A DNA stretch of 64,000 nt, taken from NCBI GenBank assembly GCA_030762935.1, contig CM060900.1, positions 291,242,236 to 291,306,235 of the forward strand, written 5' to 3'. The notes beneath the pieces are model-generated. The model was not told the origin of the DNA, ran no database searches, and saw nothing but the letters and a program-made list of their open reading frames with translations. Source of the DNA: Hymenopus coronatus. Its lineage: Eukaryota; Arthropoda; Insecta; Mantodea; Hymenopodidae. Position 1 is the first letter of the stretch. Every line of letters begins with the position of its first letter. The translations under genes were made by a program, and so were the position numbers. Shown piece by piece: positions 22,131 through 33,707 of this stretch.

Positions 22131-24865
22131 GAGTAATTCCAGGAGAGATGGCGCACTTTTTGCATTTATTTGCCTCAAAATGCTATTTTGCAATAAAATG
22201 TTAAGATTTTGTCCATAAAATTTCGTAAGTTAATGACTTGCCATAATATTAACATTTAAATAATAAGAGTATTACATAACTCTGTGAAAATCGTGATTTT
22301 GAAAAATGTAACATGGGAGAGACCGCGCACAAAATTGTATCAATGAAATAATACTGAAACTTTCCTATTTTATTCACAAAAAGAAGATAACTACAGAATA
22401 AGATACTATCTTTCATTTTCCCTCCAAAATCTCTTGTTTTCGATCGATCACATGTTCTTTTCTCTCACTGCATTCCTGCCACATATGTTACACATAGCTA
22501 TTCTTTTGTACATTGTACAGTTCTCGTGTAACCACTTATTACACTTCACACATTTCACCCAGTCTTCTTTCCTTTTTGTAAGAAAATAATTTTCCCAGCA
22601 TTCAACACATTTATTTGTATCTGAAGAAGGAGGATTTTCTTCAACTTTATTTTGTTCGTCATAACTGATATCTTTCGAATTTTTTCGCTGCACTAGTGCA
22701 GTTCTCTTCACTTGTCTTTCCTTTTTCTTTTTCTCCTTTACTTCTCTTTCCTTAAGAATAAATTGCTTTTTCTTCAAGTTATTAGGTCAATACCAATGCA
22801 GATCGTTTCCTTGTGTTCACTGTTTTGGGTGACAACTTTGGAAGAAGGCTCACTTCTTGAAGAATTTTAGTTGGACTAAAACTTTGAACAGAAGTTGAGG
22901 GCAAATCAGTGTTTTTTTGAGAAGTTTTAGATGTAGACGATGTAGGTGTTGAAAGCTCATGATCATTTGGTATGGCATCTGCAATGCAAAACATATGATC
23001 AGGTATGGCATGAGGATTCAAAGGGTAGATACCACATGTCCTGAAGCCATTGACTGCATTGACAATGGAGGCAGCTTTCTTCCACGCATTACCCAAAAGG
23101 TATCCCAGTTTAGATCCGGTCAGACCACACTTTCCTTCATTTTTCATTGCAATTTGAGTTTCTTGATTGAAATACTGCTTTAGTGGGCTGAAGAAAGTTT
23201 TGTCTAATGGTTGTAGAGCATGAGTAGTATGACTGGGTAAACACAATAAAACCACACCATTTTGATCAGCTACTTCCAAAAGTTCCAAAGATGTACAGTG
23301 GGAATCATGTCCATCAAGAATTAACAGATTTACACCAGGAGATTTCTTCATCAAAAAAACCTCTTTGAACCATTTAAGGAAGAGTTCTGTGTTTATATAC
23401 CCTGATTTTGGATTCATATAAAGATCTGATCCTGGTGGTAATCCGTCAAGGAATTCTCTTTTCTTGTTTGTTCCTTTCATAACAAGAACAGGTGGAAGGA
23501 ATCTTCCTTCAGCATTGTTGCACGCAATAACTGTCACTGTTTCTCCTTTCTCTGCTGAGGTCAAAATACTAACATTCTTTGAACCTTTTGCAATAAGAAC
23601 TTTCCCTGGTTTATTAATAAGCTGTATACCCGACTCATCCATATTGAATATATTGGCAGGTTTGTTGAACAATTGATGTTCAGTCATAATTTTGTCAAGT
23701 AAATCAAAGAAAGCTTTCACCTCTTCACGTGATAGTCCTCGTCCTCTATTAATAGAAAGCCCTTGGGATTGCCTCATACTAATTTCAGGGTTTCGGTCCA
23801 TAAAAGACAGTAGCCAGTCATAGCCTGCCTCTTCCTTTTCTTTGTTAAACGTGTGTTTTATACTCAGTGACTGAGCAAAGTGAAATGCCATTCTGCGTAC
23901 TGATCTTCTGTCTGAAGCAAAACCCATTGAAGCAAGTCTTTTATGTGTTTCACTAACCGTTTCTCATTTTCTCTCCCAAAAACACCCTCTGGACCAAGAG
24001 AAATTTTGGTCAAAGAGTTTGAAGCCTTTCTTCGTCTTAGAACACTTTCTGGAATATCATAGTACCTAGAAGCCTCTCTGATTCCAATTTCTCCTTTTCT
24101 AATACGTAAGACTGCCTCACATAAATGTATCTCCTCCCATTGGCCACGAACAGGAACTCCAAGCTTCCTATGATACATTCTAGGCATCTTAATTCTGCAA
24201 TTAAGTATATAAAATAAATAAGCCTAAGGTAATAAAGAGATTGCATTATTAATTACATTTAAACCATGTTACATAGCAATTTAACGCCTTAATCAGTATA
24301 TTTTAAAGAAATGCACACATACATGTTTAAGTTATTTATTCTGTACCTTAAAAAGTATTGTAATGCAGATTTAGTTCATTCAACGTATTAATCTGGAACT
24401 AAATATGATACACAACTTTAGTGACTCGCATTTGAACGTTTTAACGTACACGCCTTTTCTCCCAGAGTACTATGCGCCATCTATACCAACTTTCAGGGAT
24501 AGATGGTGCACCCGTCTATCATTCTTACAGGTTCACCAACATGACCGGAAATACACACGATGAACTCTATGAAGTCCTTAGTCACGTAAGTATTTAAAAT
24601 TACATTGAATTTATACCTCTACTTTAGTCACCATGAGTTTAAACTCTAAGCGGAACAAGTTTTCACGGCGTGTATAATGCACTTACCTGGAATAACTAGT
24701 TGCAGACACTATAAAAACAATAAATGGAGAACACAATGTATCTTTCCGTAGAGTTCTAAAGCCACTGAACACCTCATAGGCTTTGGTGCGCACTCTATCA
24801 ATTGATGGTTGAATTACAAGGACTGTGCCAACTCTCCCGGTGCGCCATCTATCCCGTAATTACTC
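22131..24865 (-). mobile_element. Pogo-like DNA transposon, nearly intact
   Basis: 2735 bp flanked by TA (22129-22130 and 24866-24867). Ends are GAGTAATTCCAGGAGAGATG and, reverse complemented on the right, GAGTAATTACGGGATAGATG. The block GGGATAGATGGYGCAC recurs near both ends (22144, 22316 decayed, 24476, 24498, 24832), in both orientations, as expected of subterminal transposase-binding repeats. One transposase gene lies on the minus strand. Confidence 0.92.
22448..24187 (-). pseudogene. Pogo/Tigger-type transposase, two frameshifts
   Basis: Starts MPRMYHRK at 24187 with a psq-like helix-turn-helix (REASRYYDIPESVLRRR). An indel in the AAAA run near 23945 shifts the frame; 23927-22782 (381 aa) then holds a second DNA-binding (CENPB-like) region and the DDE_1 catalytic core: IFNMDESGI (first D), LLILDGHDSH (second D) and LPSHTTHALQPLD (third D). 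A second shift near 22780 leads to a basic region (KEREVKEKKKK) and a C-terminal zinc-binding motif, CVECWENYF ... VKCVKCNKWLHENC ... CNIC, resembling a small PHD-type finger, ending at 22448. Apart from the two indels the gene is open, so the copy is recent. Confidence 0.9.
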
Positions 24866-24867
24866 TA

Positions 24868-25600
24868 CCAGAAGCGGAACCTTTTTTTTTTTTTTTTTTT
24901 AATTACATGAGTATATTCAGGGGATGATAACATTAATTTTAACTCCATAAAATGAATAGTTTATGATTCTGTTACTAAGCAAACATAAATTATATTACTC
25001 CTTTCACCCTCAGTGTGTGAAAATATTTTATGGTTAAAATGAATCTATCCTTCTGTTATTACATACAGAAGAAGAACATCAAACATTCCTATTTAACTTA
25101 TATGACAGTCCATTTTCACTATGTATACCCATCGTCAAAAAAAAAAAAAAAAGTAATATCTAGACCACCAAATTTGTCGGTCCTACACAGCTCAGTGCCT
25201 TGTATACACCATCCATGATATAGTTGTGTAGCGACAGCAACAAATTGTCACACGTTCCATATCTTAATATTACCAAACCATATTGATCAATAATTATTAT
25301 CAAATACACAACTTAAGCTTCTTCAGCAACAAACTATCAATATTAGCTAGAAATATTAGTGACACAAGCCATTATATAGTTTGTATTGTATGGCATTACT
25401 AAACCTACCACCTTCCATGTGTGCTCACTGTAGCACTGTGGCAAAACATACATTACTTCTCTGCTGAGAGTCACAGGTTTGCTTCTTGCACATAGCAGCT
25501 ATTTATTTTAGACATACCTATTTCATACACAACATTCAGTACAGTTAATAATATGATAGTGATTATGATGCTTCTTTAAGGATTTATTCTATTGAACAGC
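24868..25600. other. Non-coding, AT-rich, poly-T and poly-A runs
   Basis: A T20 tract at about 24881-24900 and an A15 tract near 25138. No gene or repeat end recognised. Confidence 0.4.
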
Positions 25601-25609
25601 AATATGCTG

Positions 25610-26385
25610 CACATGAAAGCATGTGGTATGCAGAACGGTGCGCAAGCGCATCAGGCAGAAACAGTTCTCTCTCACTGAAAAAACTGGAATCTGTATGGTA
25701 TGAAGAAATACTAAAAGTATTGTTAAGAAAATCAATGTTTTTAAAGCTTTTAGGAAACCAATTTTGGGCAAATTTGATTTTTGGGAGGTAGGAACGTTGT
25801 TTTTTTTTTAAATAACAATAATACTCAAGACACCTTTGACAAACAGATTCAACAGGAAAATGTCAGTTGCAACTGGAATAATGTGATGTTCTCAGATGAG
25901 GTAACATTTTCTTCCACACTTAAGGGAAAGGTGATTGTCTATCGTACAAAGAGGTCTCAATACGATGCAAAATACTTGACTTCACAATATTACACCATGG
26001 TCGCATATCTGTATCCTGTTGGAACTGGATATCAAGGGACGATCTAGATGTGCTGTGACAGCTTGACAATATACTGATCGGTGTACAGTACATAGTAATA
26101 CTTGATAATGTTTTGATTCCCATAAGTATGAGATATCCTCATGGAACTGTTCAATTTGCGCAGGAAAATCATCCTGTCCATACATCTCAAAAGGTTTCAA
26201 ATTGATTTTCAGAGGCAGGACATCAGAGTGGTAGAAGTGAAAATGTGTGGGTTGAGGTAAAAGGGGAGCTGCAATCCCTGTAGATAAGAGAAGGACAAAA
26301 GATGGCTTCTAGGCACAAATTCAAGAAGCCTGGCTATGCCTCAAAGATTGAGAGTTGTTCATACACCCGATATTAATTATGTTTA
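25610..26385 (+). pseudogene. Tc1-like transposase relic
   Basis: Frame-shifted text shows VMFSDEVTFSS (first catalytic D block of Tc1-like enzymes) at 25880-25915, AQENHPVHTSK with FQRQDIRVVE (second D region) at about 26158-26235, and a C-terminal MPQRLRVVH near 26336. The order fits a DD34E Tc1 transposase. The final catalytic block is eroded. No terminal repeats identified. Confidence 0.65.
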
Positions 26386-27017
26386 TTTTTTGTGTTTTAG
26401 TTTTAGAAGATAATAGTTTATTTACACCTTTTTTTTTAGTTGTTTAACACAAGTGTTAGTAGGATTATGTTTTTATGTGCATAGATAGGCCCATAACTTC
26501 AAATGCCAAAGTTATATTAATGCAATATTATATTCTACATTTTCAGTCATAAAATTACGAAACATTAAAATGTGACAAGCACTGCAAGATTTGAACCTAG
26601 GAACTTATGAGTGGAAGCAAGGCCTTCTTAATCTCTCAGCTTCTGCAATGTTGTTTTGTGAACTGTTTTCAGTACTCATAAGTTAAGCATTATGCTGTCA
26701 GTCACAGACCACTATACAGTTTTTTCATGTGCATTGTGAACACAGCTTTTAGGAAGATACACAAAGTGCTTTGATCAACACCTGGAATATGGGGATGACT
26801 CGTTTTTTGTGTCCATGGGTGTACATCTTAATACAATCACCATCAAGCATAGAAATTTCTAAGCATTTAAAGCCAGGAGGAAAGGAAATGAAGTAAATTG
26901 TTTCTGGACTTTACACAGTGACATGGAAAGGAATAAAACCATCCCATCACATGTACAGTCTATTGTACTTGCAGACAGCACTCACTAACCATTGTTACCT
27001 GTTACAAATGATCCTTG
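26386..27017. other. Non-coding stretch with a tRNA-like SINE head at 26572-26650
   Basis: On the minus strand 26572-26650 has GGTTCAAATC (box B) and a GCTGAGAGATTAAG box-A-like segment, suggesting an old tRNA-derived SINE. Nothing else recognised. Confidence 0.4.
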
Positions 27018-27025
27018 GTTATGTA

Positions 27026-28627
27026 TAGGGCTCGAGTTTTTAGGTAAATACATATTTTGTTTGCATCCTAATATGAACTTGAAACTGAGCTTAATGTTCT
27101 GGGTGTGTACACTAAACCAAACATTTTAAGTTTTATTGCACATAAAAATGCATATTTTCCAATTTTTATGTAGATAAATATTTTTCGTATATTCACATAA
27201 ATTACAGAAAAATCGCATAAAGGAAGCTTTTTAAAATAATTTTCACATAATTTCATAAAATCACAAAAGCAGCAGTAGAATTATTTTTAACAAGTAACAT
27301 ACCACTTTTGCAATGTTCAATTACACATGCCTGATGACGTAATTTGTTGTTAATTATTAGCCGAACTGATAAGTCAGCTATAGTATCCCTTCAGTTTGAA
27401 GAAAATATAAACATCCTGCTTTCCTCGCAAAATATAACAAGAATTCTTCCACTGCCATATGCTTGAAGTAAACACCTGTTATCGTTTCACAGCCCGGCAA
27501 GTATATACACTGATACTTGTTAAACTGTATAGTCAATTAATCACTCATTTGTCATTTGTGAATCCGCAAAGTTCAGACAACCTTCCAGTTGTGTTGGGGA
27601 GTTGAATATCAACAGTTTTGACTTCTCGATGGATTAAACATGCCCAGAGTGAAAAGTAGCGCAAGATATCATGTGCAACAATATGCAACAGAATTTAAGG
27701 ATATTTTCAGTTCTGAAGGTAAAATCCTGTGATAAAGCTATAACGGCAGACCAACATTTAAGTTGTAACAAACATAAGGCAGCTATTTTGCACTTTACAA
27801 AAAAAAAAAAAAAAAAAAAAAAAAAACAATATCTTATTAATTGTCCAGTGACAAACACTTTAGCAGGACCTTCTAAATTTTCAGTGTATTGTGAGAAAAC
27901 GCAAGGAAATGTTCGAAAATAAAAGTGGATTTAACATTAGGTGAAGCGCTAACTTGTAAACCTAAATTTGCTTATGTAGGCATATTTTTAAAAAAGTTTA
28001 AACTTTATTTGTGGAGTTTAAATTCACTGCACTAAACTGGAATCAAATTCAACATCTGAAAAATCTGAATATTTGTAACTTCAATATCATGGAAGTCCAA
28101 TAGTTTTTAAGCAGTACAAGTAGTTCAGGATGTGGAAAAAAAAAAAAAAAAAAAAACAATGTTCTTTCTGATCCTGCAGCACAAAATTTAAAAAGAAAAT
28201 GCCAAGAAGTGGTTGAAAATAATTAACAATTTGGATTTAACATAATGTGTAAATTTTAAAATATTTTGGATAGGCAACACGAAATTATTGATGTGAATGG
28301 CATTCCAAGTTATAATTGCGCTAGACTTACTTCTTGCGACGTGGAGCGATCATTTTCGAAATTTTAGGCACTTCTCCGTCACAATCGTGAATCTTTCGGG
28401 ACAGAAAATTTGAGGAAACATGTGTACATAACTCTATAGTATTTGTTGATCCCTCTCGAATGATGTCTGGTGAATACCACCTATTAGATCAGCCAATCAG
28501 ATCTTTAAAAAAATATTTAATTTGTTTTGGCACATATTTTTTGCTTTTTAGCACATATTTTTAACATTTTTAGTGCATAAAAAATAAATATTTTCCAGGT
28601 TTTTAGCAACTAAAAATCCAAGCCCTA
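27026..28627 (+). mobile_element. hAT element 2 with perfect 8-bp target duplication
   Basis: 1602 bp. GTTATGTA flanks both sides exactly (27018-27025 and 28628-28635). Ends are TAGGGCTCGAGTTTTTAG and, reverse complemented, TAGGGCTTGGATTTTTAG. Coding traces on the plus strand: an N-terminal BED/zinc-finger-like piece (RYHVQQYATEFKDIF at about 27659-27703, then HKAAILHF) and a C-terminal hAT dimerisation block readable as SYNCARLTSCDVERSF with ENLRKH at 28305-28425. Much of the central transposase is missing, so it is an internally deleted, non-autonomous derivative. Poly-A runs at about 27800-27826 and 28136-28157 lie inside. Confidence 0.92.
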
Positions 28628-28635
28628 GTTATGTA

Positions 28636-28996
28636 TATTCTTTTTAATCACATAACAGTTTGAAAAGAAATAACTTGAAGATAACTGGTTAAGATTCCCC
28701 ATGCCTGTTTATTATGAACATTTCAATACAAAGCAATTTACCTGTACCAAAAGTTTTCTTTTGGCCAGAAAGTACATTACAAAACCAGGCACTCTGGGTG
28801 GCACCCACATATCTGGCATCCCTAGCACATGTGCACCCATACCCACACATGATAGCATATGAATAATCACACCCTTTCTCTGACATTGTGTTAGTGTAAA
28901 AGAAGCTGCACACCTTTCTGACTGGGACCACTCTCAAGTGACAAGTGGTGTTGGTTAGAATTTTGATAACCCAAATACAATGTGTCGAGTAAACAG

Positions 28997-29038
<42 letters not shown>

Positions 29039-29520
29039 CTTCTCCTCTTATTATTACTTTTATTATTAAAATAAATATCTTAAATGATTAAATACTATGA
29101 GTTTGTCACATAAAATAGACTATAGAAAGTTCAAGCAATGTAAAAAGAAAAGTGACAAAACAAAATAATAAAATTAATATTGGTAACAAAATTGTCACAC
29201 TAGTCAAAACTGCATTGGAAGAAAAACGTGCTCTGAAGCTTGGAGTAAGAAATTCAGGGCAAAATAAATATTCAGGGAGTTCCTTTAAATGAATGCAAAT
29301 TGTATTTTAGTAATTGTGCATGCAAGGAATGTTAAAAGCTGTAGTGAAAAATGTTGAAAACACAGGCAATATACACTTAGAAATTGAGACAGCTGTTTTT
29401 AAAAAGTGAAGAAAAGATAGTTACAAGAATTAGAGGAATTACGGTAATGAAAATATTTAGAGGGATATATATAAAATCATCAAGTATTATCTAAATGAAA
29501 ATTACACAGATAACGAGAAT
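28636..29520. repeat. Non-coding with (ATT)n microsatellite at 28998-29037
   Basis: A pure ATT run of about 13 units. No gene recognised in the rest. Confidence 0.7.
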
Positions 29521-29523
29521 GAA

Positions 29524-30260
29524 ATAAGTCAGGCTTCAGGTCTGTAAAATCTACAACAGACCATATATTTGTAATTAAATAATTGATTGAGAAGACTAAT
29601 AACAATAATGATAATAAATTTTCACCTTCTTAGATTTATAAAAAGTTTATGACACTGTACCTTTACGAAAGTTGTGGAATCATCATTAGAGGATATGCTT
29701 ATTAAATTAATCATTAATGCAATATAAATTTGTATAAAAATTCTGTTTCTAAAATCAAGTGAAATCATTTTGTTCAGTAATGAACCACATGGTGGAATCT
29801 GAAGAACAACTTTATGTTATGCATGATGCTACACTGATGTCATCAAGCATTGGTTTTATCACTTGATAATTATGTGTGTGTTATGGGGGGGTTATGGTAG
29901 AATGCAGTATAGCTCAACAGAAAAATGCATGGTTAATATGCCAAACTTAAAACGTCATGGGATAAAATCTCCATTAGTAAATATCAAAACTGCATAAAAA
30001 CTAAAGAAATTGTATCTACACTAGGGACTTGATCAATGTGAAAGTACGGAGACAGACAGGTATAGTAGTCAAGGTTGAGGTGTTAAGATAGGGGAAGCAG
30101 AACTCTACCCAAGTTATTGGACTCCTGGTCGGAGCTAGAGGCACCATACCCCTCCTGCTGGTCAAATTTTTAAACAGTTCAGTTTAAAAAGGACTTGTTG
30201 GAAGACATAGCGGTAGTTGCAGTCAAAGGATCTCTTGCAATCTTATAAAATCCTTTATAG
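29524..30260 (+). pseudogene. Non-LTR RT relic (third lineage)
   Basis: SGFRSVKSTTDHIFVIK at 29527-29577 (fingers/motif 1-2 region), then after a shift LDL*KVYDTVPLRKLW at about 29632-29690 (motif A with catalytic D at the position before VY). The 3' end around 30125-30215 reads LLVGARGTIP followed by a valine/alanine-rich block, a C-terminal motif of RT proteins in this group. Roughly 300 bp of the palm domain is deleted. Decayed. Confidence 0.65.
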
Positions 30261-30625
30261 TATATGACTTTTTCTGTTCATATACAATCAATTGAATGTT
30301 AGTTATATAGACATTCTTTCTTTTGTTAAATTTCTGTATTATATGTATTCCTGAAGTATTTTGCATGTGCAATTATTTTAAACATATCTATATTTAGTAT
30401 GCTTTTGTATATATTCTAAAATTGTTTAGTATGCTATGTCTATAGCGGCAATCCCAAAAATAGGGAAGTTGAAATTTTAATGAAGCTTTCTATTATTATT
30501 ATTCTTATTATAATATAGAGTGGAAAAGTAGATGGAAGAGTTACTTGTGAGTTATGTTTTGCTCTGTGTTACCCAAAAATTTGATGGTTTTTGTTAAATG
30601 CACTTTGAGGCATTTTGAGTAGCTG
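30261..30625. other. AT-rich non-coding stretch
   Basis: May be the 3' tail of the preceding retroelement. No coding signal seen. Confidence 0.35.
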
Positions 30626-30629
30626 GAAC

Positions 30630-31880
30630 TTTTAATATACTCTACCATGGTATTCCTTATATTTTGTGACCAATTTTTTTTCCTTCACCAGGGTCGCTCT
30701 GCAGAAGCAGGCTCGAAGCAATGTTCCACCAAAGTCAATACACTGCTGCCACCTTACTGGCAGCTTCATTATTTCATCACAGAACCACTGTTTGGGGGTA
30801 CTATGCACCCACTCGTGGACAGCTGCCTGCAATTCTTTGTCCTTGCCAAACCTTTTTTCTCACATTATGTACTTCATGCTGTCAAATAGAGCATAATCAG
30901 ATGGAGTGAGATCCACTGAATAAGGTGGGTGTGGCACAACAATGAACCCTAGTGATGACAACTATTCAGTCACATTGCTGGTGTGCAGCTGCACATTGTA
31001 ATGTTGGAGGGGCATTACTTTCAACCACTTTCCCTATCGCTGCTGTGAATCCTGCATCTAAGTCATATTAAGGGTGTAGCAGTGTATGCCACAAGTGCCC
31101 CAAAAAACGGAGATCATTTGTCTACCTGCAGATGGAGCAGCACAAAATTTTTTGAGCCAGGGACTTCCAGGATGTTTATACTGCATGGACAGAATTCTCT
31201 TAAGGTGTATGGTAGTTACCGGATTCTTCACCAGTTTTTCCAAAAATCAGGATCATTGTTCATTTCCAATAGTTGACTACAGACTTCAACTCCGTTCTCC
31301 TTCTGGACTAGTGTCAATCCCATGGAATGCAATATGCACAGCTTTTTTTTTACATTCAAATTGTCATGGATAATGGTATGAAGGACTGCATGGCCGAGTC
31401 CTGTCTGCAATTCCAATTCATCAAAGGTTATATGCCTATCAGTCATAATCAATTCAGACATAACTTCAACATTCCTGGGAGATCACAGTGTCAATGGACG
31501 ACCAGTACTAACATTCTTGCTTGCAGATTCCCTTCCAGTGTTGAGCCCAGCACTAGCTATAAACTTTTTCTGTGCAAGAGTTTCTTGACCATAAACTGCA
31601 GTTACATATTTATGAATATCTGCTGTTTTGACTGCTTCCTTCCACAAAAACCATTTAGTCCATCTTTGTCCATGATAGTCGCCTTCCATCTTGTCCACGG
31701 CTTTCTCTACTTACAACAAACAAGCACTGTCCTTTCACCATACACTGTGTTCACAACTGCCAGCTACTATCTGCATGGTGTACTAGTATCATATTACCAC
31801 CCTACAAGCAGATGCTCATAGACTGAGCAGTATTTTTAAAACAACGCAATTGTAAATCATTTCTGAACGGCCCTCACATA
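30630..31880 (-). mobile_element. Mariner element 4 (minus strand), decayed
   Basis: Transposase text on the minus strand: EAVKTADIHKYVTAVYGQET (31640 region, helix-turn-helix), NTGRESASKNVSTGRPLTL, MTDRHITFDELELQTGLGHA with VLHTII (31290-31460), YKHPGSPWLKKFCAAPSAG and QMISVFWGT (31090-31165), and a C-terminal DFGGT end near 30735. The catalytic TGDET, HDNA and HPPYSPD blocks are poorly preserved. The 5' end reads GAGGGCCGTTCAGAAATG (minus) near 31873; the matching other end was not found, so the left side is truncated or diverged. Confidence 0.8.
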
Positions 31881-32089
31881 ATATGTTAGTGATCAGTAGG
31901 GTCTGTGCACCATACTCCCTTAAGTTCATGTTGCTTCCCTCACCACAGGCAACTCATGCTGTGGGGAAGTTCTAGTGGGACAGTAATGTTGCCATATTAC
32001 AAGAAAATAGTGGCAGAGGTTACAAAGGAGAGCAGAAGGCTTTATTATTTCAATGTTCTCAAATAAATTATTTATCCAATATAATTTAT

Positions 32090-32560
32090 TTTGCATTTTT
32101 CCCCTTAGGTTTCCAATACATTTTAATGTTCTTTTCAAAAGGCTGAACATACAGAAGGAAGGTAAGTGCATGGAAGTAATACATTTTAATTGCCTTATTT
32201 CTGCACACATGAAAGGAATAAAATGTAATTTTTTTTAAAGCGAGGTAACCTCAGCTTTCCAATATATTTTAATAGGATGGGGACAGGTTATGAAACTTTA
32301 TTTTGGCACATATGAAAGAAATACAAATTAATTCATTTTAAAGTGAAGGATACTTTGCATGTGATATTAATAAAATATGCTACTTATATATTCATTTAAA
32401 TGAATGGTTAGTTTGCATGTGAAAATATTAGGTTTTAAATAAACAAATCATCTCAAGGAATTGAAAGTTTACACATGAAAGGAATGTATTCAGTTCCTTT
32501 TCGAATTTTAAAGGACTGTGACAAGGAAAGAGCTTTATACATGAAAGGAATATATATTCA
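32090..32560 (+). repeat. Degenerate tandem repeat with ACATGAAAGGAAT motif
   Basis: ACATGAAAGGAAT or close variants recur at about 32210, 32308 (decayed), 32475 and 32541, with AATTTTAAAG-type text following. A TTCCAATAYATTTTAAT block occurs twice (32113 and 32258). Spacing is irregular (90-170 bp). No coding content. Confidence 0.5.
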
Positions 32561-32964
32561 CTAGTAACGTTTGCAACACTGAGTTACATATGCAAACAAC
32601 TGTGTAAAAATGCTAGAAAATTGCCATTATATTCAATTATTGGTATAGGGGTGAAGCATATACATCATTTCGGTTTATTTTATTTCCTAACCTAGAAATA
32701 AGAGTAACATTTTATAATAGCAGATAGCTGACTGAACAATTTCATATAAAATCATATTTAATTCATTGGAAGAGAAAATGTGTATATTTGCTATTTACAC
32801 ATCATTTTTATTCTGTGCTTTTAATAAAAATGTATGTGGTCAGAGAGAAAGCAAGTGTGACAAAGAGAGTATATATGTAACAGAGAGAGCGTGTGAGTGT
32901 ATGTGCATGCACATGCGTGTTTGTGGGGGCAATAACATAGATCAAAAGAGAAAAGACCATTAAA

Positions 32965-33250
32965 TACCAAACTTGGCTTTTACGTTTAGTATCTTCCAAG
33001 GATGTGACAAGAAGATTTTTTAGAAAATCCCTGCACAACAAATTATTGGAAAAATTTTCAAAAATGTTGATTTTTTAAAAATGGCTCAAATGATTTTGAT
33101 TAAAATCCTGTATATTAAAGATATTTACATTCCAAATAAAATGTATATCTTGAATTTTCTGGGAATAGTGTCTGAAGACCTCTTTATTCTCCATGAATTT
33201 TGCTTTACTGGTAAACCATAAGAGATGCACAAACACTAACTGCACAAAAA
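32965..33250 (-). repeat. Interspersed repeat family, copy A
   Basis: On the minus strand this contains TTCCCAGAAAATTCAAGATA and CATTTTATTTG, then GGAAGATACTAAACGTA. The same order is present at 55315-55615 and, in part, at 34698-34915 and 43530-43600. It can be read as YSQKIQDIHFI in one frame but has no long open frame. Confidence 0.75.
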
Positions 33251-33640
33251 GTGTAGATCTTGTCAAAACACATTATTTATGTCCTATATGTTTTTGTTGT
33301 GGAGGTAACTATTTCCGAGACATTCCTTGTTATTGGTTTCAATTGTAAAGTACTTATACTTTTCTCAGAGAGGAAGTGTCTGTTTTTCTTTTGTTCTACT
33401 TCTGGCAAACAAAGAAGCGATCTGCACTGACAATCGCATTACAAAAGCTTTTAAAACATTTGATCATTGCTTTAGCATAGTCCATTCCTTTGGTTCCCTC
33501 CTACCTAAAAAGAACTAAGTAATAAGAGCATTCTGTCTTGATTACCATTGTGTAGAAAAAAGAATAATCTTTTGTAAGAAGTTTGTAGAGCAGCTAGAGA
33601 AAGGCATGTGAGTGTAACATATCAGATGTTTCTATTTCAG

Positions 33641-33707
33641 GTACTTACCGCTATTTAAACTTGCCACCATCATGCTTGTTCTGATATTAGTTATTGTTCA
33701 TGGACAT
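33641..33707 (+). CDS. Candidate exon encoding a hydrophobic segment
   Basis: TCTATTTCAG acceptor, 67 bases open in one frame, then CAT|GTATGT donor. The frame includes GCCACCATC-ATG (33672, good start context) followed by MLVLILVIVHGH, which could be a signal peptide or membrane segment. No partner exon found, so this could be chance. Confidence 0.3.

Noticed and set aside
24530..24600. Plus-strand ATG frame ending in GTAAGT inside the pogo element (MTGNTHDELYEVLSH)
   Set aside because: Only 15 codons, opposite to the transposase, and within the element's non-coding end; insufficient support.
32110..32161. Plus-strand interval with CCCCTTAG acceptor and GTAAGT donor
   Set aside because: The same text recurs as part of a degenerate tandem repeat (TTCCAATAYATTTTAAT), so splice likeness is probably incidental.
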